Below are positions 15,134 through 17,069 of a stretch of 17,069 nt of DNA, piece after piece. A program made the position numbers and the translations under genes. The stretch comes from CAIVSN01 sp040383945 (lineage in GTDB: Bacteria > Patescibacteriota > Gracilibacteria > BD1-5 > UBA2023), in NCBI GenBank assembly GCA_040383945.1, contig JBEICN010000021.1, forward strand, positions 1-17,069, written 5' to 3'. The stretch's first letter is position 1, and every line of letters begins with the position of its first letter. The notes under the pieces were generated by a model. The model made no database searches, was not told the origin of the DNA, and saw nothing but the letters and a program-made list of their open reading frames with translations.

Positions 15134-15757
15134 ATGCATATCTTGCTCGTGGGAATCCAGGGTTCTGGTAAAGGAACTATGGCTCGGAAAATGGTGGAAA
15201 ATCACAGATATGGGTTTTTTGAAATGGGGCAGAAACTTCGGAATTTTGCTTCCTTACAAGAAAAAGATTCTCAAGAAGTTGCTCGTCTTCTCGAAAACGG
15301 CGAGCTTGTTAGCAATGATTTGATCGAGAATATGTTGGTGCATTACAAGAAAAATCATTCAGGAGCCCCAGTGGTTTTTGATGGAATTCCCCGATCTCGC
15401 GACCAAAAGGAACTTTTTGACCGGGTATTTCCAGAATATATCGTTGTATATCTCGATCTCCCTCGTGATAAGGCCATAGCAAGACTCGCCAACCGTCGGA
15501 TTGATCCTATTACTGGAGAAAGTTTTCCTGCGGATTTTGTTGGAGATTTCAGTCCATTTACCGGGAACAAGCTCATTCATCGAAGCGATGACAATCCAGA
15601 GGCTGTCTCCAAGCGGATTGATACCTTTATGAATAATACTTTACCACTCCTCGCCTTGTGGGCAAGTGAGGGAAAGCGCATCTATACCATCGATGCCAGC
15701 CAGAATATAGAAGACTGCTACAAACAGATTTCTGTGGTCATTTCTGCGTATCTTTAG
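15134..15757 (+). CDS. adk: Adenylate kinase
   Basis: Adenylate kinase interconverts ATP and AMP with two ADP. The 207-residue protein has the P-loop GIQGSGKGT at residues 7-15 (Gln where Pro is usual), the AMP-binding segment VVFDGIPRSRDQ, and the LID region from RRIDPITGESFPADF to HRSDDNPEAVSKRI. The LID lacks the four zinc cysteines. The start is the ATG at 15134, because the longer reading from 15071 would overlap the conserved 3' end of the RNase P RNA. It lies only about 18 bases after rnpB with no terminator, so the two may share a transcript. TAG stop; no TGA codons. Confidence 0.93.
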   Translation: MHILLVGIQGSGKGTMARKMVENHRYGFFEMGQKLRNFASLQEKDSQEVARLLENGELVSNDLIENMLVHYKKNHSGAPVVFDGIPRSRDQKELFDRVFPEYIVVYLDLPRDKAIARLANRRIDPITGESFPADFVGDFSPFTGNKLIHRSDDNPEAVSKRIDTFMNNTLPLLALWASEGKRIYTIDASQNIEDCYKQISVVISAYL

Positions 15758-15765
15758 CCCGATTC

Positions 15766-15784
15766 CGCTATATTTATTATAGCG
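15766..15784 (+). other. Small AT-rich hairpin between adk and hemW
   Basis: CGCTATA at 15766-15772 and TATAGCG at 15778-15784 pair across a TTTAT loop. There is no T-run after it, so it is a weak terminator candidate, or part of a promoter, since TATATT at 15770-15775 resembles a -10 box. Function undecided. Confidence 0.3.
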
Positions 15785-15824
15785 CTGGCACTGGTACTTC
15801 CTTCTTTTCCTTGCTCGCCCTGCG

Positions 15825-16892
15825 ATGTTTTTTTATCTCCATATTCCGTTTTGTCGTCAAAGGTGCCCATATTGTAAATTTGCGCTCACACCAATGGTAA
15901 AAGCGGCACAGGTGGACTTATATATCGCCTTTCTCCGCAAAGAAATACGGGATTTTTTTGCGGGTTGGGATCCCGTGATGTCAGGTGAAATGGTGGAGTC
16001 TATTTATTTTGGTGGTGGTACTCCGAGCGTGCTTTCTCCTGATCAGATTGCGACCATCCTTGGCGAGTTTCCGTTGGCGAGTTTTTCTCAGAAAATCGAA
16101 ATATGCTTGGAGGCAAACCCTGAAGATATTACCCCATCATGGTCAGATGCGATTTTGGAATTGGGGGTCAATCGTATTTCTCTGGGAGTCCAAACTATGA
16201 ATCCAGATTCGCTTACAGCGATTTCTCGAAGCTCTCCCGACACCATTGTATCCGCCCTCCGAATTCTCTCCGCTACGGGCCATCAGAACGTGAATATCGA
16301 CTTTATCCTCGGGCTTCCCCATGTCCTCCCGGGGGAGACGCTTCGTGATATCCAGTTTCTTCATAAAATGTTTCCAGCCATCCGCCATACGAGCGTATAT
16401 TTTTTGGAAAAGTGACGCTACCCACGGGATTGGAAAAATACGGCCATGAGTGACGAGGAGCAGTGTGAAGAGTATCGGAGCGTACGCGAATATCTAATGG
16501 ATCGAGGACTCCATCACTATGAGATTTCCAATTTTGGTATGCCAGGATACGAAAGCGTGCATAATCAGGCGTACTGGAATCACTCTGAAGTGCAAGGATT
16601 TGGTCTTTCTGCCGCCAGTTACCGCAACGGAGCACGGTTTGAAAATGCCTCATTATTTCCACGCTATTATGCTCGGGAAATTATCTGAAAAGAAATACTT
16701 ACCCCCAAGCAAATCGAGTTAGAGCGGGGTATGTTTTGACTGAGAACATTTTCTCTAGATATTGCCTCGGTCTGTCCGGAAAAAGTTCAGAAACTCGTAT
16801 CAAAATGACTTCTCGAAATACGCGGTACGAAACTTTCTCCAACTCTCACTTGAATTTTTGTCATCGACCATATAATGTGCGAGCTTTTATAG
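15825..16892 (+). CDS. hemW: HemW-like radical SAM protein
   Basis: The full protein is 355 residues when five TGA codons (16413, 16686, 16737, 16806, 16851; residues 197, 288, 305, 328, 343) are read as Gly. The radical SAM cluster motif CX3CX2C is at residues 10, 14 and 17, with Phe two residues after the last Cys as in HemW rather than the CxC of HemN. Further family motifs are IYFGGGTPS, EANPED, VNRISLGVQT, NIDFILGLP and HNQAYW, then a short winged-helix-like C-terminus. HemW is thought to be a haem chaperone rather than a coproporphyrinogen oxidase. Standard code gives a 196-residue stub. It ends in TAG eight bases before tRNA-Thr. It has the highest UGA density of the window. Confidence 0.9.
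16850..16876 (+). promoter_or_regulatory. Possible tRNA-Thr promoter inside the hemW 3' end
   Basis: TTGAAT at 16850-16855 and TATAAT at 16871-16876 with 15-base spacing lie in the last hemW codons, 24 bases before the tRNA. Initiation near 16883 would give a short leader removed by RNase P. A second AT-rich word, TTTATA at 16886-16891, could serve instead. The overlap with coding sequence weakens the call. Confidence 0.4.
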
Positions 16893-16899
16893 CATACAC

Positions 16900-16974
16900 G
16901 CCGATGTGGCTCAGTGGTAGAGCATCTCCATGGTAAGGAGGGGGTCGCGGGTTCAATTCCCGCCATCGGCTCCA
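16900..16974 (+). tRNA. tRNA-Thr (anticodon GGT)
   Basis: A full cloverleaf is visible. The acceptor GCCGATG pairs with CATCGGC (16964-16970). The D-arm is GCTC/GAGC with loop AGTGGTA. The anticodon stem TCTCC/GGAGG holds loop ATGGTAA with anticodon GGT at 16932-16934. A 5-base variable loop follows, then T-arm GCGGG/CCCGC with loop TTCAATT. The discriminator is T and CCA is encoded at 16972-16974. GGT reads the threonine codons ACC and ACT. It begins eight bases after the hemW stop. Confidence 0.95.
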
Positions 16975-16992
16975 TTTACAAAATCAAACTTT

Positions 16993-17065
16993 CGGGGAAT
17001 TGAATCAAAGGGCAACCGTGCAACGGTTGAGAAAGCCAACGATTTGGCTTTCGCCCCTGCCCCCG
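16993..17065 (+). other. Unassigned foldable element at the right edge
   Basis: The 90 bases after the tRNA hold no supported gene but fold well on paper. CGGGG (16993-16997) pairs with CCCCG (17061-17065), and GGG (17010-17012) with CCC (17054-17056). Inside lie two adjacent hairpins: CAACCG/CGGTTG (17013-17018, 17024-17029) and the 9-base GAAAGCCAA/TTGGCTTTC (17031-17039, 17044-17052, CGAT loop). Only one base separates the helices at the junction on each side, giving a compact three-way junction. The right part is clearly more GC-rich than the surroundings. It is not recognised as a known riboswitch, tmRNA or terminator. Confidence 0.4.
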
Positions 17066-17069
17066 TCTC

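Noticed and set aside
371..16892. In-frame TGAs as sequencing frameshifts, pseudogenes or selenocysteine sites
   Set aside because: The frame continues unchanged after each TGA, the residue is repeatedly a conserved Gly, and essential ribosomal genes are affected.
16787..16975. Minus-strand frame beginning MEPMAGIEPATPSLPW
   Set aside because: It is the antisense of tRNA-Thr and the hemW end. This kind of peptide is a common spurious annotation opposite tRNA genes.
1..17069. CRISPR arrays, insertion sequences, phage or toxin-antitoxin genes
   Set aside because: I saw no regularly spaced repeats, transposase motifs or terminal inverted repeats; the content is housekeeping genes.

Overview
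This window reads coherently only if UGA is translated as glycine (genetic code 25). That points to the Candidate Phyla Radiation lineages Gracilibacteria (BD1-5) or Absconditabacteria (SR1), within Patescibacteria. Nineteen in-frame TGA codons lie in twelve genes. Nine of them fall on glycines conserved in the family: GyrA blade, sensor kinase HGG, S19 KKGPF, L16 RGLA, L24 at two sites, L6 SRIGK, SecY and the L24 KOW entry. All 28 coding regions end in TAA (18) or TAG (10); none ends in TGA. CGA and CGG both still read as arginine, which argues against the CGA/CGG-to-Trp variant reported in some Absconditabacterales and makes a Gracilibacteria-like organism more likely. Other CPR traits are the missing L30 gene (rpmD), very short spacers and no visible Shine-Dalgarno motifs. 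Everything recognisable is on the + strand.

Layout. (1) Positions 1-352 hold a 5'-truncated gyrA C-terminal fragment with in-frame stops just upstream. (2) Positions 371-4003 hold a compact envelope and signalling group: an AI-2E-family membrane protein, an OmpR-type response regulator, a membrane sensor kinase and a small secreted protein. (3) A TTGACA promoter and a structured leader (4024-4150) precede a long S10/spc ribosomal protein operon (4151-12479): rplC-rplD-rplW-rplB-rpsS-rplV-rpsC-rplP-rpmC-rpsQ-rplN-rplX-rplE-rpsN-rpsH-rplF-rplR-rpsE-rplO. It starts at rplC with no rpsJ, lacks rpmD, has an internal promoter before rplP and ends in a strong intrinsic terminator. (4) secY has its own promoter and terminator (12516-13971). 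(5) The tail holds a DnaQ-like exonuclease, the RNase P RNA (rnpB) running straight into adk, a hemW-like radical SAM gene with five UGA codons, tRNA-Thr(GGT) and an unexplained foldable element cut by the window end.

The genes are mainly translation and secretion housekeeping: ribosome, SecY translocon, tRNA processing and nucleotide balance. A signalling block sits upstream. Several promoters place the -10 box only 8-11 bases before the start codon (rplP, secY, exonuclease). Together with the missing Shine-Dalgarno motifs this suggests leaderless or near-leaderless mRNAs. The most interesting items are the recoded UGA and its uneven use, the reliance on CGA for arginine, the leaderless promoter pattern, the rplC leader RNA, the rnpB-adk junction and the structured element at the right edge.
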